In this document: positions 24,399-30,998 of the stretch, one piece after another
How positions within the stretch are numbered: the first letter of the stretch is position 1
How the letters are laid out: every line of letters starts with the position of its first letter
Source of the DNA: Clostridia bacterium
GTDB lineage: Bacteria; Bacillota; Clostridia; Christensenellales; Aristaeellaceae
Direction: 5' to 3'
Assembly (NCBI GenBank): GCA_030537335.1
Contig: JAUNNK010000014.1
Location: 1-33,036, forward strand
Length of the DNA: 33,036 bases
Translations under genes and position numbers: made by a program
The notes under the pieces: model-generated
What the model saw: only the letters and a program-made list of their open reading frames with translations
Told to the model about the DNA's origin: nothing
The model's database searches: none

Positions 24399-25520
24399 TC
24401 AGACCGCCATCCATTCCCCGCGGCGGTTAGACTCCAGCAGGGTATCCATCAGACACTGGAGCCTCGCGCCGTCCCCGATGGTGCAGCTGTCGTCAAGATC
24501 GTGCGCCACCGCGTCCAGGAAGGTGAAGTAGCAGTGCATGTGGCCCCGCTCCCAGCCCACCGTGTTCTTCGGCGGCAGGAAGGTTCCGCCCGGCTTGGGG
24601 AAGCGCGCCACGGTCTCGATGCGGGTGAAGCCGCACAGTCCGCCGATGGGTGCGGAGGGCGCGGTGGCGTCGTAGTAGTCCAGATAGTTGGGATCCATCG
24701 AGTTCCAGCGCAGCGCGCCCCTGTCGCCGCGAATCTCCAGAAGCAGGTCGTCGTTGGAGCCGGTGGCGATCTTGCTGGCCTCCACGCTGCCCAGCGCGCC
24801 GTCCGGCATCTGCAAAAGCATCATCACGTGGTCGTCGGAGAGGTTCTTCTCCACGCCGCCGTCCTTCGTGGGGCGCTCGGCATAGAGGGTACGGGTGCGG
24901 CACAGCACCTTCTCCGGGTAGCCCAGCAGCCAGGTGACCAGATCCAGCACGTGGCTGCCCATGTCCAGCAGCACGCCGCCCTGCATCTGCTGCTTCCAGC
25001 CGATGGGCTTGTTGGGATCGATGGAGCCGGAGTGCAAATAGCGCGCCTCAAAGGACATTACGCGCCCAATGCGGCCCTCGTCGATGAGCTGGCGCGCGCG
25101 CAGCATGGCAGGCATGTAGCGGTTGTTAAAGGCCACGCGGGTGTGCAGACCGGACTCCTGTGCGGCCTTCGCGATGCGCATGGCGCTTTCGCCGGTCACC
25201 GCCACCGGCTTGTCCAGGTACACGTGCTTGCCCGCCTTCAGCGCGGCGATGGCCATCTCCTCGTGCTGGTCGTTGGGCGTGCAGATGGACACCACGTCGA
25301 TGTCCTTCATATTAAGGAGCTTGCGATAGTCGTCGGTGCAGCTCTCGAAGCCCGCCACGCGCATGGCTTCCCGGGCCTTTTCGATGCGACGGGTGCAGAT
25401 GCAGCGGAGCTTTACTTCAAAATCGATTCCCGGATAGAACAGGCCGATGCTGCGCAGGGCCTGGGTGTGGGTCATGCCCATGAAGCCCCAGCCGATCACG
25501 CCTACAGAGATGGTTTTCAT
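24399..25520 (-). CDS. Gfo/Idh/MocA-family oxidoreductase
   Basis: A 373-residue NAD(P)-dependent dehydrogenase of the family acting on sugars, inositols and related polyols. The dinucleotide site is GVIGWGFMGMTHTQAL, and the family Lys lies in YLDKPVAVT (the E/DKP motif). The C-terminal half is the usual alpha/beta substrate domain with WKQQMQGGVLLDMGSHVLDL, where D and H act in catalysis. The substrate cannot be predicted. The ATG at 25520 follows GAGGGGAGG. It heads a four-gene unit with no sugar transporter or regulator beside it. Confidence 0.92.
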   Translation of the reverse strand: MKTISVGVIGWGFMGMTHTQALRSIGLFYPGIDFEVKLRCICTRRIEKAREAMRVAGFESCTDDYRKLLNMKDIDVVSICTPNDQHEEMAIAALKAGKHVYLDKPVAVTGESAMRIAKAAQESGLHTRVAFNNRYMPAMLRARQLIDEGRIGRVMSFEARYLHSGSIDPNKPIGWKQQMQGGVLLDMGSHVLDLVTWLLGYPEKVLCRTRTLYAERPTKDGGVEKNLSDDHVMMLLQMPDGALGSVEASKIATGSNDDLLLEIRGDRGALRWNSMDPNYLDYYDATAPSAPIGGLCGFTRIETVARFPKPGGTFLPPKNTVGWERGHMHCYFTFLDAVAHDLDDSCTIGDGARLQCLMDTLLESNRRGEWMAV

Positions 25521-25575
25521 ATTTTGCCTCCCCTCGGATTCGGGCGAAAATCCGATTGTTTTTCACTTTGTCCTT

Positions 25576-25604
25576 ATTATATCGATCTTGCGCGAAGCTG
25601 GCAA
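25576..25604 (-). promoter_or_regulatory. Promoter of the oxidoreductase operon
   Basis: On the minus strand, TTGCCA (25599-25604), 17 nt, TATAAT (25576-25581), about 55 nt before the start codon at 25520. It is back to back with the promoter at 25652-25681. Confidence 0.75.
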
Positions 25605-25651
25605 GTGGGCGCTGTGGCTTTTTAAAATTATAATCAAATATACATTTGCGC

Positions 25652-25681
25652 TTGACAGACAAATGCTGGAAATGATAAAAT
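25652..25681 (+). promoter_or_regulatory. Promoter of the large AAA-like gene
   Basis: TTGACA (25652-25657), 18 nt, TAAAAT (25676-25681). A leader of about 165 nt follows, which holds a near-perfect 20-bp palindrome at 25733-25752 (arms GGCGC and GCGCC around GGAGCTCC, one mismatched pair) but no recognised riboswitch. Confidence 0.7.
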
Positions 25682-25853
25682 ACAGTAAACAATTTGGTTG
25701 CATAGGGGATTTTGTTTCATAATAAATCCGATGGCGCGGGAGCTCCGGCGCCTGATCGTTCTATATATAATATGTAGCCGGTCCGAAGCCCCCTTCAGGG
25801 CGATGCTGCGGAGCCCGGCGCACAATCGCGCAATTGAAAGATGGTGGAAACTT

Positions 25854-28190
25854 ATGCTGCCGGGCAAACTGTGTATTGGTATTCTGGAAGAAGACAATCC
25901 CCTCAAATCCTATTTCCGAATGAAGCCCCTGCTGGTGGAGAACGAGGGCAGGTACGAGGCCGTATCGCCTGAGGAAGTCTATCCCGAGGAGGGCTGCATC
26001 CGCATCGTGCCGGACAAGAACGAATCCAGCTACTTCAAGGCCCGCATGCGCCGCATGGGCCGCTATTGCGTGCTGGATCTGCGGGAACACGCCGGAGAAA
26101 ACGATAAAATCCGTCCCAATAAAAACTACAAGGGCGACGACACCGAGCGTAACGCCCACATTGTCTATTCCGATGTGGTGCGAGAGCCTGCGCAGAACAT
26201 GATCTTCGAACTGGTGGAGTTCGAGGGCGAGGGCGGGATTTGGATCGGCGATGCACCGGCCACGCCCCGGGTGCTGCGCGGTTCCTCGACGGAGACCTGG
26301 GCCTACACCCCTGCGGAGGGCGGGGAAGAGTGCGCCCGGATCACGCCTGACGGTCAGACGCTGAATGAAGAAGAATTGCAGCGCTTCGACGTCCCCGGCT
26401 TTCCGGGCGAGCAGCTGCACTTTGCCATTCGCCTGCCGGGCACGCTGCCCTCGGTGATCGAAGTGCCCGCGTCCAGGGGAGAGTCTGTGCGGGCGGAAAA
26501 GTCCGCGCAGAAGTCCGAGGAAAAGCCCGCAGCAAAGCCGGAAGAGAAGCCGATACAGAAGGCGGAGGAAAAGCCTGCGCCGGAAAAAGCGGCTTCTGAA
26601 CAGCCTGCACCCGAGAAAGCGCCACCGGAGAAGCCGTGGATCAGCCACGACCTGCCCAAGCCGCCGCGCATCGATCCGCGCATGACGCCCATGCAGCAGA
26701 CGCTGGCGGCGCAGAGTGGCCTGAACCCCAAGCGCAACCGCAGCCTGCAGGAGATCATCGAGGAGAAGTGGCGGCATTCCCGCGTGGATCAGCTGGGCCA
26801 TCCCATCCCGGCGAACGCCATGGGCAGGCCCGTGGAGAATCCTGTGGAGCGCGCCGTGGAGGCGCTGCGCCAGGCCTGGGACAACCCTGAGATTCATACG
26901 CAGCTGCTGGATGCGATCAGCAACATCGGCGATTTCTACGCGGCGCTGGACCAGCGCGGCAGGCTGCTGAGCGACCACGCCATCCAGCGGGAGCTGGAGG
27001 AACTGGAGGCCGACCGCCTGAAGGCGCTGGACGCGCTGGACAAGTTGCGCCGGGAGAAGAATGCGCTGCGGGAGAGCTTCAAGGAGGAGATTCGCCGGGA
27101 GGAGGCCGACGCGCTGGCGGAGGCCGTGGAGCGCACGAAGGCCGCCCAGGCGGAGTGCAGAAAATATGAGGAGGAAGCGAAGCGCGCGCGCGCGTCGGTG
27201 GCCGAGGCGGAGGATGCCTACGCCTCCCTGACGGACGGGCGCTTCGAGGAAAAGCTGCGGGATTTCGCGCTCACCAGCCGCGCGGCCACACTGCTGCGCG
27301 CGTCCGACGCGGCGGAGCCTGCGCCCGAGCTGGATCGGAGCGCACCCACGCGGGAGGAATGGATTGAACGCATTCAGCGCGCCTTTGCGCTGGAGGGCCT
27401 GGAGCTGACGCGCATTCAGGCCGCGAACATGCTGATCTGTGCAGCGCTGGGGGAGAGCCTGCTGTTCTCCGGCCCTGCGGCCAGCGACAAGTGCATGACC
27501 GCGCATGCGCTGGCGACGGCGCTGGGTGCGCCCGCGGCACAGCGCTACGTGGAGTTCCCGGGCGAGTCCCCGGATGTGCGCGCGCCGAAGGCGGAGGAGT
27601 TGCTGAAGCCCTCCGAGCTGCCTGCGGTGGCGCTGATTCGCGATGCAAACCGCATGCCCGGCGCGGACGTGTGCCGGGGCCTGGGGGGCGCTGCGGAGAA
27701 CCTGCTGGTCATCGCGGCGATCTCCGACGGCGGAACGGGCTTCCCGGTGTCCGCCGAGGCGCTGGAGCGCGGCTTCATGATCCGCCTGGAGCCGGTGAGC
27801 GCAGACGCACCCTGGCGACCCTGCGACGCGGCGGCCTCGGAATTCCCGCCGGTGCGCATGCAGGCGCTGCGGGACGCCTTCCTGAAGGACGTGGAGGAGC
27901 TGCCCCCGGCGCTGGAGCGCAGGCTGCAAAAGATTCGCGGCGAGCTGGCGGTGCACGAGGTGCGCCTGTCCCGCCGGACGCTGGATCTGATGTGGCACTA
28001 CTGCGGCGCGATGCTCTCAGCATGCCGGATCTCGGCCGGCGAGGCGCTGGATCTGGCCTTTGCCCAGAAGGCGCTGCCGTGCATACTGGCGGAAGCGCCG
28101 GTGGCCTGCCTGGCGGAGCTCAAGACCATGCTCTCCGGCATGCCCCACAGCCTTGCGCTGCTGAACCAGCCGCTGCCGATCCAGATCTGA
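25854..28190 (+). CDS. Large protein with degenerate MoxR/McrB-like AAA region
   Basis: 778 residues in at least four parts. Residues 1-200 form an unrecognised N-terminal domain (LPGKLCIGILEEDNPLKSYF). Residues about 215-262 are a charged Glu-Lys-Pro-Ala linker of repeated EEKP/AEEKPAPEK units. Residues about 375-460 form a long coiled coil. Residues about 500-778 resemble a MoxR/McrB-type AAA module: a helix before FSGPAASDKCMTAHAL at about 540 sits where Walker A should be, but lacks the GK[ST] pattern. VALIRDANRM at about 595 stands for Walker B with one acidic residue. ATP hydrolysis is therefore doubtful. I chose the ATG at 25854 (weak GGTGG upstream); frames open earlier cover the promoter. 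It is monocistronic. The function is unknown. Confidence 0.7.
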   Translation: MLPGKLCIGILEEDNPLKSYFRMKPLLVENEGRYEAVSPEEVYPEEGCIRIVPDKNESSYFKARMRRMGRYCVLDLREHAGENDKIRPNKNYKGDDTERNAHIVYSDVVREPAQNMIFELVEFEGEGGIWIGDAPATPRVLRGSSTETWAYTPAEGGEECARITPDGQTLNEEELQRFDVPGFPGEQLHFAIRLPGTLPSVIEVPASRGESVRAEKSAQKSEEKPAAKPEEKPIQKAEEKPAPEKAASEQPAPEKAPPEKPWISHDLPKPPRIDPRMTPMQQTLAAQSGLNPKRNRSLQEIIEEKWRHSRVDQLGHPIPANAMGRPVENPVERAVEALRQAWDNPEIHTQLLDAISNIGDFYAALDQRGRLLSDHAIQRELEELEADRLKALDALDKLRREKNALRESFKEEIRREEADALAEAVERTKAAQAECRKYEEEAKRARASVAEAEDAYASLTDGRFEEKLRDFALTSRAATLLRASDAAEPAPELDRSAPTREEWIERIQRAFALEGLELTRIQAANMLICAALGESLLFSGPAASDKCMTAHALATALGAPAAQRYVEFPGESPDVRAPKAEELLKPSELPAVALIRDANRMPGADVCRGLGGAAENLLVIAAISDGGTGFPVSAEALERGFMIRLEPVSADAPWRPCDAAASEFPPVRMQALRDAFLKDVEELPPALERRLQKIRGELAVHEVRLSRRTLDLMWHYCGAMLSACRISAGEALDLAFAQKALPCILAEAPVACLAELKTMLSGMPHSLALLNQPLPIQI

Positions 28191-28204
28191 GATGGAATGA
28201 CAAA

Positions 28205-28244
28205 ACAACGCCCGGAAATCCCCCAATGGATTTCCGGGCGTTGT
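28205..28244. terminator. Bidirectional terminator between the AAA-like and HPr-like genes
   Basis: The 17 bases 28205-28221 (beginning ACAACGCCCGG) pair exactly with 28228-28244. An A-rich stretch on the left gives a T run for the minus-strand gene. Confidence 0.9.
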
Positions 28245-28258
28245 CTGTGCCTGCCTAT

Positions 28259-28489
28259 TTAACCGATAATAAAGGGCTTGAGCTCTTCCATCAGATCCTC
28301 GCAGTGGTCGGAATAGACTTCCAGCGTGATGGGTCTGGAAAGATCCAGGCTGAAGATGCCCAGGATCGACTTGCCGTCTACCACATGACGGCCCACGCGC
28401 AGGTCGAGGTCGTAAGGATACTTGTTCGCAATGTTCACGAAGTACTTGACGTTTTCCGCCAAACTGAGCTTGATATTTACAGCCTTCAT
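28259..28489 (-). CDS. HPr-like protein lacking the phosphorylatable histidine
   Basis: A 76-residue protein with the HPr fold: the stretch DLRVGRHVVDGKSILGIFSL aligns with the region around serine 46 of B. subtilis HPr (VNLKSIMGVMSL), and S41 is the equivalent HprK target. The catalytic histidine region (HARPA in HPr) is replaced by AENVKYFVN, so it cannot carry phosphate for sugar import. This is the situation of Crh, a regulatory HPr paralogue that works with CcpA, although Crh replaces only the histidine. From memory, similar proteins occur in other Clostridia. The start at 28489 has AAAGGGGA upstream. The frame open to 28582 contains the promoter. An hprK gene is 10 kb away in this window. 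Confidence 0.85.
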   Translation of the reverse strand: MKAVNIKLSLAENVKYFVNIANKYPYDLDLRVGRHVVDGKSILGIFSLDLSRPITLEVYSDHCEDLMEELKPFIIG

Positions 28490-28509
28490 ATTTTTGATCC
28501 CCTTTGACG

Positions 28510-28567
28510 CGTGCCTAAGTGGCACGACTTGTACTATAAGGATAACTCGGTTTTCATTCAGTTTCAA
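28510..28567 (-). promoter_or_regulatory. Promoter and palindrome of the HPr-like gene
   Basis: On the minus strand, TTGAAA (28562-28567), 17 nt, TATCCT (28539-28544). Between the promoter and the start codon lies the dyad CGTGCC-TAAGT-GGCACG type repeat at 28510-28526, which could be an operator. The -10 box is weak. The rest of the stretch up to 28689 shows only a possible extra -10 (TATAAT at 28638-28643) and no gene. Confidence 0.5.
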
Positions 28568-28689
28568 GTATTTTTGCATCATTTACCGACATTTAATTGT
28601 TTTTGAGATATTTTGTGTGTTTTGTTAAGAAAATATGTATAATGTGCCGGAGACCAGAACGTTAAATCCAGCGGGAAGCGCGGATTTCC

Positions 28690-28719
28690 TTGACTTTTCC
28701 CATGAAAGTGGTTTATAAT
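28690..28719 (+). promoter_or_regulatory. Promoter of tRNA-Ser
   Basis: TTGACT (28690-28695), 18 nt, TATAAT (28714-28719), 11 nt before the mature 5' end. Confidence 0.8.
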
Positions 28720-28730
28720 GAATAGGCTAT

Positions 28731-28821
28731 GGAAGCGTATCGAAGTGGTCATAACGGCCTCGACTCGAAATCGAGTGATCCAGAGATGGGTCCGTGGGTT
28801 CGAATCCCACCGCTTCCGCCA
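28731..28821 (+). tRNA. tRNA-Ser (anticodon CGA)
   Basis: A complete class II tRNA of 91 nt with encoded CCA (28819-28821). The acceptor stem GGAAGCG pairs with CGCTTCC, and the anticodon stem CTCGA/TCGAG encloses loop CTCGAAA with anticodon CGA, reading UCG. The long variable arm (GATCC/GGGTC) is typical of serine, and the T stem is GTGGG/CCCAC. It marks the boundary between GC-rich core sequence and the less GC-rich island to the right. tRNA-Ser genes are frequent integration sites for mobile elements. Confidence 0.97.
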
Positions 28822-28826
28822 ACTAT

Positions 28827-28865
28827 GTCCTCATGTTTTGATACAAAGCATGAGGACTTCTTTTT
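28827..28865 (+). terminator. Terminator of tRNA-Ser
   Basis: GTCCTCATG (28827-28835) pairs exactly with CATGAGGAC (28849-28857), followed by TTCTTTTT. Confidence 0.9.
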
Positions 28866-28869
28866 GCAT

Positions 28870-28905
28870 TTATAGACTGATAAACCGTCAAAATGCAGTC
28901 TATAA
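28870..28905. repeat. 10-bp perfect inverted repeat after the tRNA terminator
   Basis: TTATAGACTG (28870-28879) and CAGTCTATAA (28896-28905) are exact reverse complements with a 16-nt spacer. There is no T run. Its place next to a tRNA 3' end is where recombination sites of integrating elements are found, but I see no copy of the tRNA end elsewhere in the window. Confidence 0.5.
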
Positions 28906-29168
28906 CCACCAAATATGGGCTATGGGCGCAAGAAACAGACTGCTTGGCGTCATTATGCTGGAGGGTAGTTTCCGCCCTCTTGCTCTTTTTATCCCGCTCA
29001 TACCCGTTTTTCAGAGTCAAAATCAGAGATTTATCAAGAAATGCACCCTACTTTGGACGATAGCAGGGTATCGTCCAAAGTCTCCAAGGAAACGTCCACA
29101 GTATCACAAAAATCCCTGCAAGCAAACATGCCAAAACTTCCACTTGCGAAGCGAAAGTACTTGTCGAT
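28906..29168. repeat. Gene-free stretch with a 13-bp perfect inverted repeat (29050-29081)
   Basis: About 260 bp without a convincing gene and with A/T-richer composition. Its one strong feature is ACTTTGGACGATA (29050-29062) facing its exact reverse complement (29069-29081) across GCAGGG. Neither strand has a T run behind it, so it is not a typical terminator. It lies downstream of the HipA-like gene, whose transcripts run into it from the right. A short minus-strand open frame at 28823-29020 overlaps the tRNA end and has no ribosome binding site. Confidence 0.55.
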
Positions 29169-29933
29169 TCATTGGAGGCTCTTTATGTGCTCCTGCATTG
29201 CAAAAATACATTCCTCGTAATAAACAGAAACCTCCGTTGGAAATAGTTTTTCTAGCTCCTCTGACATGATTCGGATCTCGTTTTCGGTAATCCGCAGAAC
29301 TCTCTTACTGATGGCAGTCGCTGTTTTGCACATCTCCTCGCAATCCAGATTATACTCCTGAGCGAAAGCAGGATGATTGAATTTCACTCGTGCAAGGGAT
29401 TCCTGAAATGCTGCAAGCTGCTGGCGGAGAATACTGACGGCGCAATCCTGAGCGAATGGAGTATGCTGGCGCATCAAGCGCAGAATCAAGTCCAATTTTG
29501 ATGTGCAGAAGGATTCGGAAAAATCAAAGGAAACAATGTGATTGTCAGTAGCTTTCAGCTGGATGCGATCCTCTTGCGCAATGAGCGACGCCAGTACAAA
29601 CTGCGCAATCAGATCGTCGGGATGCGACACCGCTTCCTTATCGAAAGGGTTTAGATCAAGAAATTCGATCGCAACAGCGTACCGGGTTTGGAAAGCATTG
29701 CTTGAGGATAATAAAAATGCATCGGGAGCGGGGATATCCAGCTTTTTTGCGAGCCAACTGGCGACGAATTCGTTGGCAGCGTTATGCGGATAGCAGTGTT
29801 TTATGATGTACTTTTTCCCATTTGCGTCCGTGCCAATAAGAAGCTCGCCAGATTGTCCTGTTTTAAAGTCAGGATTACGTTTTTTCCTGGGGTCATCAAA
29901 AGTCGCATAGGTCAGGGTAGTAGAATCGATCAC
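29169..29933 (-). CDS. HipA-family-like protein kinase
   Basis: 254 residues resembling the compact HipA/CtkA-like kinases. A Gly-rich start TGQSGELLIG leads to the ATP lysine K45 (YIIKH) and helix residue E55 in AANEFVASWLAKKLDIPAP, the most diagnostic stretch. AQEDR (D122) takes the place of the catalytic loop and SFDFSESF (D137) that of the metal-binding DFG-like motif, so it could be active. The N-terminal HipA subdomain is missing. The last 85 residues are helical and unassigned. The start is GTG at 29933 with GGAGG 9 nt upstream. It follows the S24 repressor gene by 36 nt and is probably co-transcribed with it. HipA toxins are usually paired with HipB; here the HTH partner is instead a self-cleaving repressor. 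Composition is less GC-rich than the core. Confidence 0.72.
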   Translation of the reverse strand: MIDSTTLTYATFDDPRKKRNPDFKTGQSGELLIGTDANGKKYIIKHCYPHNAANEFVASWLAKKLDIPAPDAFLLSSSNAFQTRYAVAIEFLDLNPFDKEAVSHPDDLIAQFVLASLIAQEDRIQLKATDNHIVSFDFSESFCTSKLDLILRLMRQHTPFAQDCAVSILRQQLAAFQESLARVKFNHPAFAQEYNLDCEEMCKTATAISKRVLRITENEIRIMSEELEKLFPTEVSVYYEECIFAMQEHIKSLQ

Positions 29934-29969
29934 AGCAGTCTACCTCCTTCGGAAGTTCCCCGTAGAATC

Positions 29970-30830
29970 TTACTCAAATTCCGGATGCAGTTTGAGATAT
30001 TTTTCTACATCGGTCGGCTGTGCCACATCGTTTTTGCTCAGTATGCCTATGACCCGTCCGATCAGATAGACATGCTCAAACTCGGAAAAACCCATGACGG
30101 GATAGGACGGATTTCGGGAATGCAGTCCATCCGGCTGGTATTCCTTGATGTATGTCTCGTTGTCGATCATGAACGCTCCGATATCCCCCGGCGCCAGATC
30201 CCCCGAATCCGAAATGTGCTTTACCAGTACCATACATCCATCCGGGTAATCCGGCTCCATGCTGTCACCGTTTACGATAAACACGCAGTCGGCACGCTGC
30301 GTGAGTGACTCGTCGTACACGTAGATCGGAACGCCCGAATCTTCAAATTCATTGGGATCGCCGACGCCTGCGGCGAGCGGGCGCTCGAAGAGCGTCAATT
30401 TGCGGATTGCACGGCTGCTTTCTGCCTGCTGTACCTTCAGAAGCGTTTGCGTTAGGGCGGACACCGCATACCTGTTGCCGGACGTAAGCTGACGATAGTC
30501 ATCCATGAACCGTTCTTCTGCTGCAGTGTAGCTGACGGAAGGATCGTCCAGACCATAGAGCTGGTAGAGCGTGATCTGGAGCGTATCACAAATATTCGGC
30601 AGTAGATTGACGTCGGGACGCGCACGCCCTCTTTCCCAGTTGCTCACGGCGTTGGCCGTAACGCCCACCATGGCAGCCAGTGCTTTCTGTTCTATTCCCA
30701 GTTTCTCCCGATAATGGCGAATGCGGTCGCAGATCATGGGCTTTGTTTCTGCGGGCGCGGTCTTTCCGGTATGCATATCGATCACGTTGCTCTTGGGCAT
30801 CGTGGATCGTTCAAATACGCGCTTGGGCAT
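29970..30830 (-). CDS. XRE/S24 repressor, LexA/CI-type self-cleaving regulator
   Basis: 286 residues. Residues about 33-92 form an XRE-type helix-turn-helix (KALAAMVGVTANAVSNWERG), and residues about 150-270 an S24 peptidase domain. The cleavage site is probably A154-G155, the nucleophile is S190 in NGDSMEPDYPDG and the general base K229 in ETYIKEY; the spacing is close to that of LexA. Such proteins cut themselves when RecA filaments form after DNA damage, and so release their operators. I start at 30830 because GGAGGGG lies 6 nt upstream; an ATG at 30845 overlaps this site. It heads an operon with the HipA-like kinase and faces the ImmA/IrrE-like gene across a shared control region. Confidence 0.9.
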   Translation of the reverse strand: MPKRVFERSTMPKSNVIDMHTGKTAPAETKPMICDRIRHYREKLGIEQKALAAMVGVTANAVSNWERGRARPDVNLLPNICDTLQITLYQLYGLDDPSVSYTAAEERFMDDYRQLTSGNRYAVSALTQTLLKVQQAESSRAIRKLTLFERPLAAGVGDPNEFEDSGVPIYVYDESLTQRADCVFIVNGDSMEPDYPDGCMVLVKHISDSGDLAPGDIGAFMIDNETYIKEYQPDGLHSRNPSYPVMGFSEFEHVYLIGRVIGILSKNDVAQPTDVEKYLKLHPEFE

Positions 30831-30859
30831 GATGGTCCCCTCCATTGCTTTCTATCTCT

Positions 30860-30888
30860 ATTATAGCACAATAGAATACGAATGTAAA
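30860..30888 (-). promoter_or_regulatory. Promoter of the S24 repressor operon
   Basis: On the minus strand, TTTACA (30883-30888), 17 nt, TATAAT (30860-30865). A short dyad (CTATT...AATAG) overlaps the -10 box and may be an operator half-site pair. Confidence 0.8.
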
Positions 30889-30900
30889 CAGGAATAACGC

Positions 30901-30929
30901 TTTACAACCGTAAGCAAATATGATATGAT
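30901..30929 (+). promoter_or_regulatory. Promoter of the ImmA/IrrE-like gene
   Basis: TTTACA (30901-30906), 17 nt, TATGAT (30924-30929). Its -35 box is the mirror image of that of the divergent repressor promoter, 12 bp away, so one bound protein could cover both. Confidence 0.8.
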
Positions 30930-30998
30930 TGCTGTATCAAGAGCGTTGCAGGGAGAAATCCTGTCTCGCATACAGAAAAAATGGAGAGAGATAAGAGC

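Noticed and set aside
26500..26640. Tandem DNA repeat in the AAA-like gene
   Set aside because: The repetition is at the protein level (EEKP/APEK units in a linker) and irregular at the DNA level, so it is not a true tandem repeat.
28823..29020. Minus-strand frame of 65 codons beginning MTLKNGYERDKKSKRAE
   Set aside because: It overlaps the tRNA end and terminator and has no ribosome binding site. It could be a relic, but I cannot support it as a gene.
28718..29269. Plus-strand frame of 183 codons starting before the tRNA
   Set aside because: It runs through the whole tRNA gene and its terminator and has no protein-like composition.
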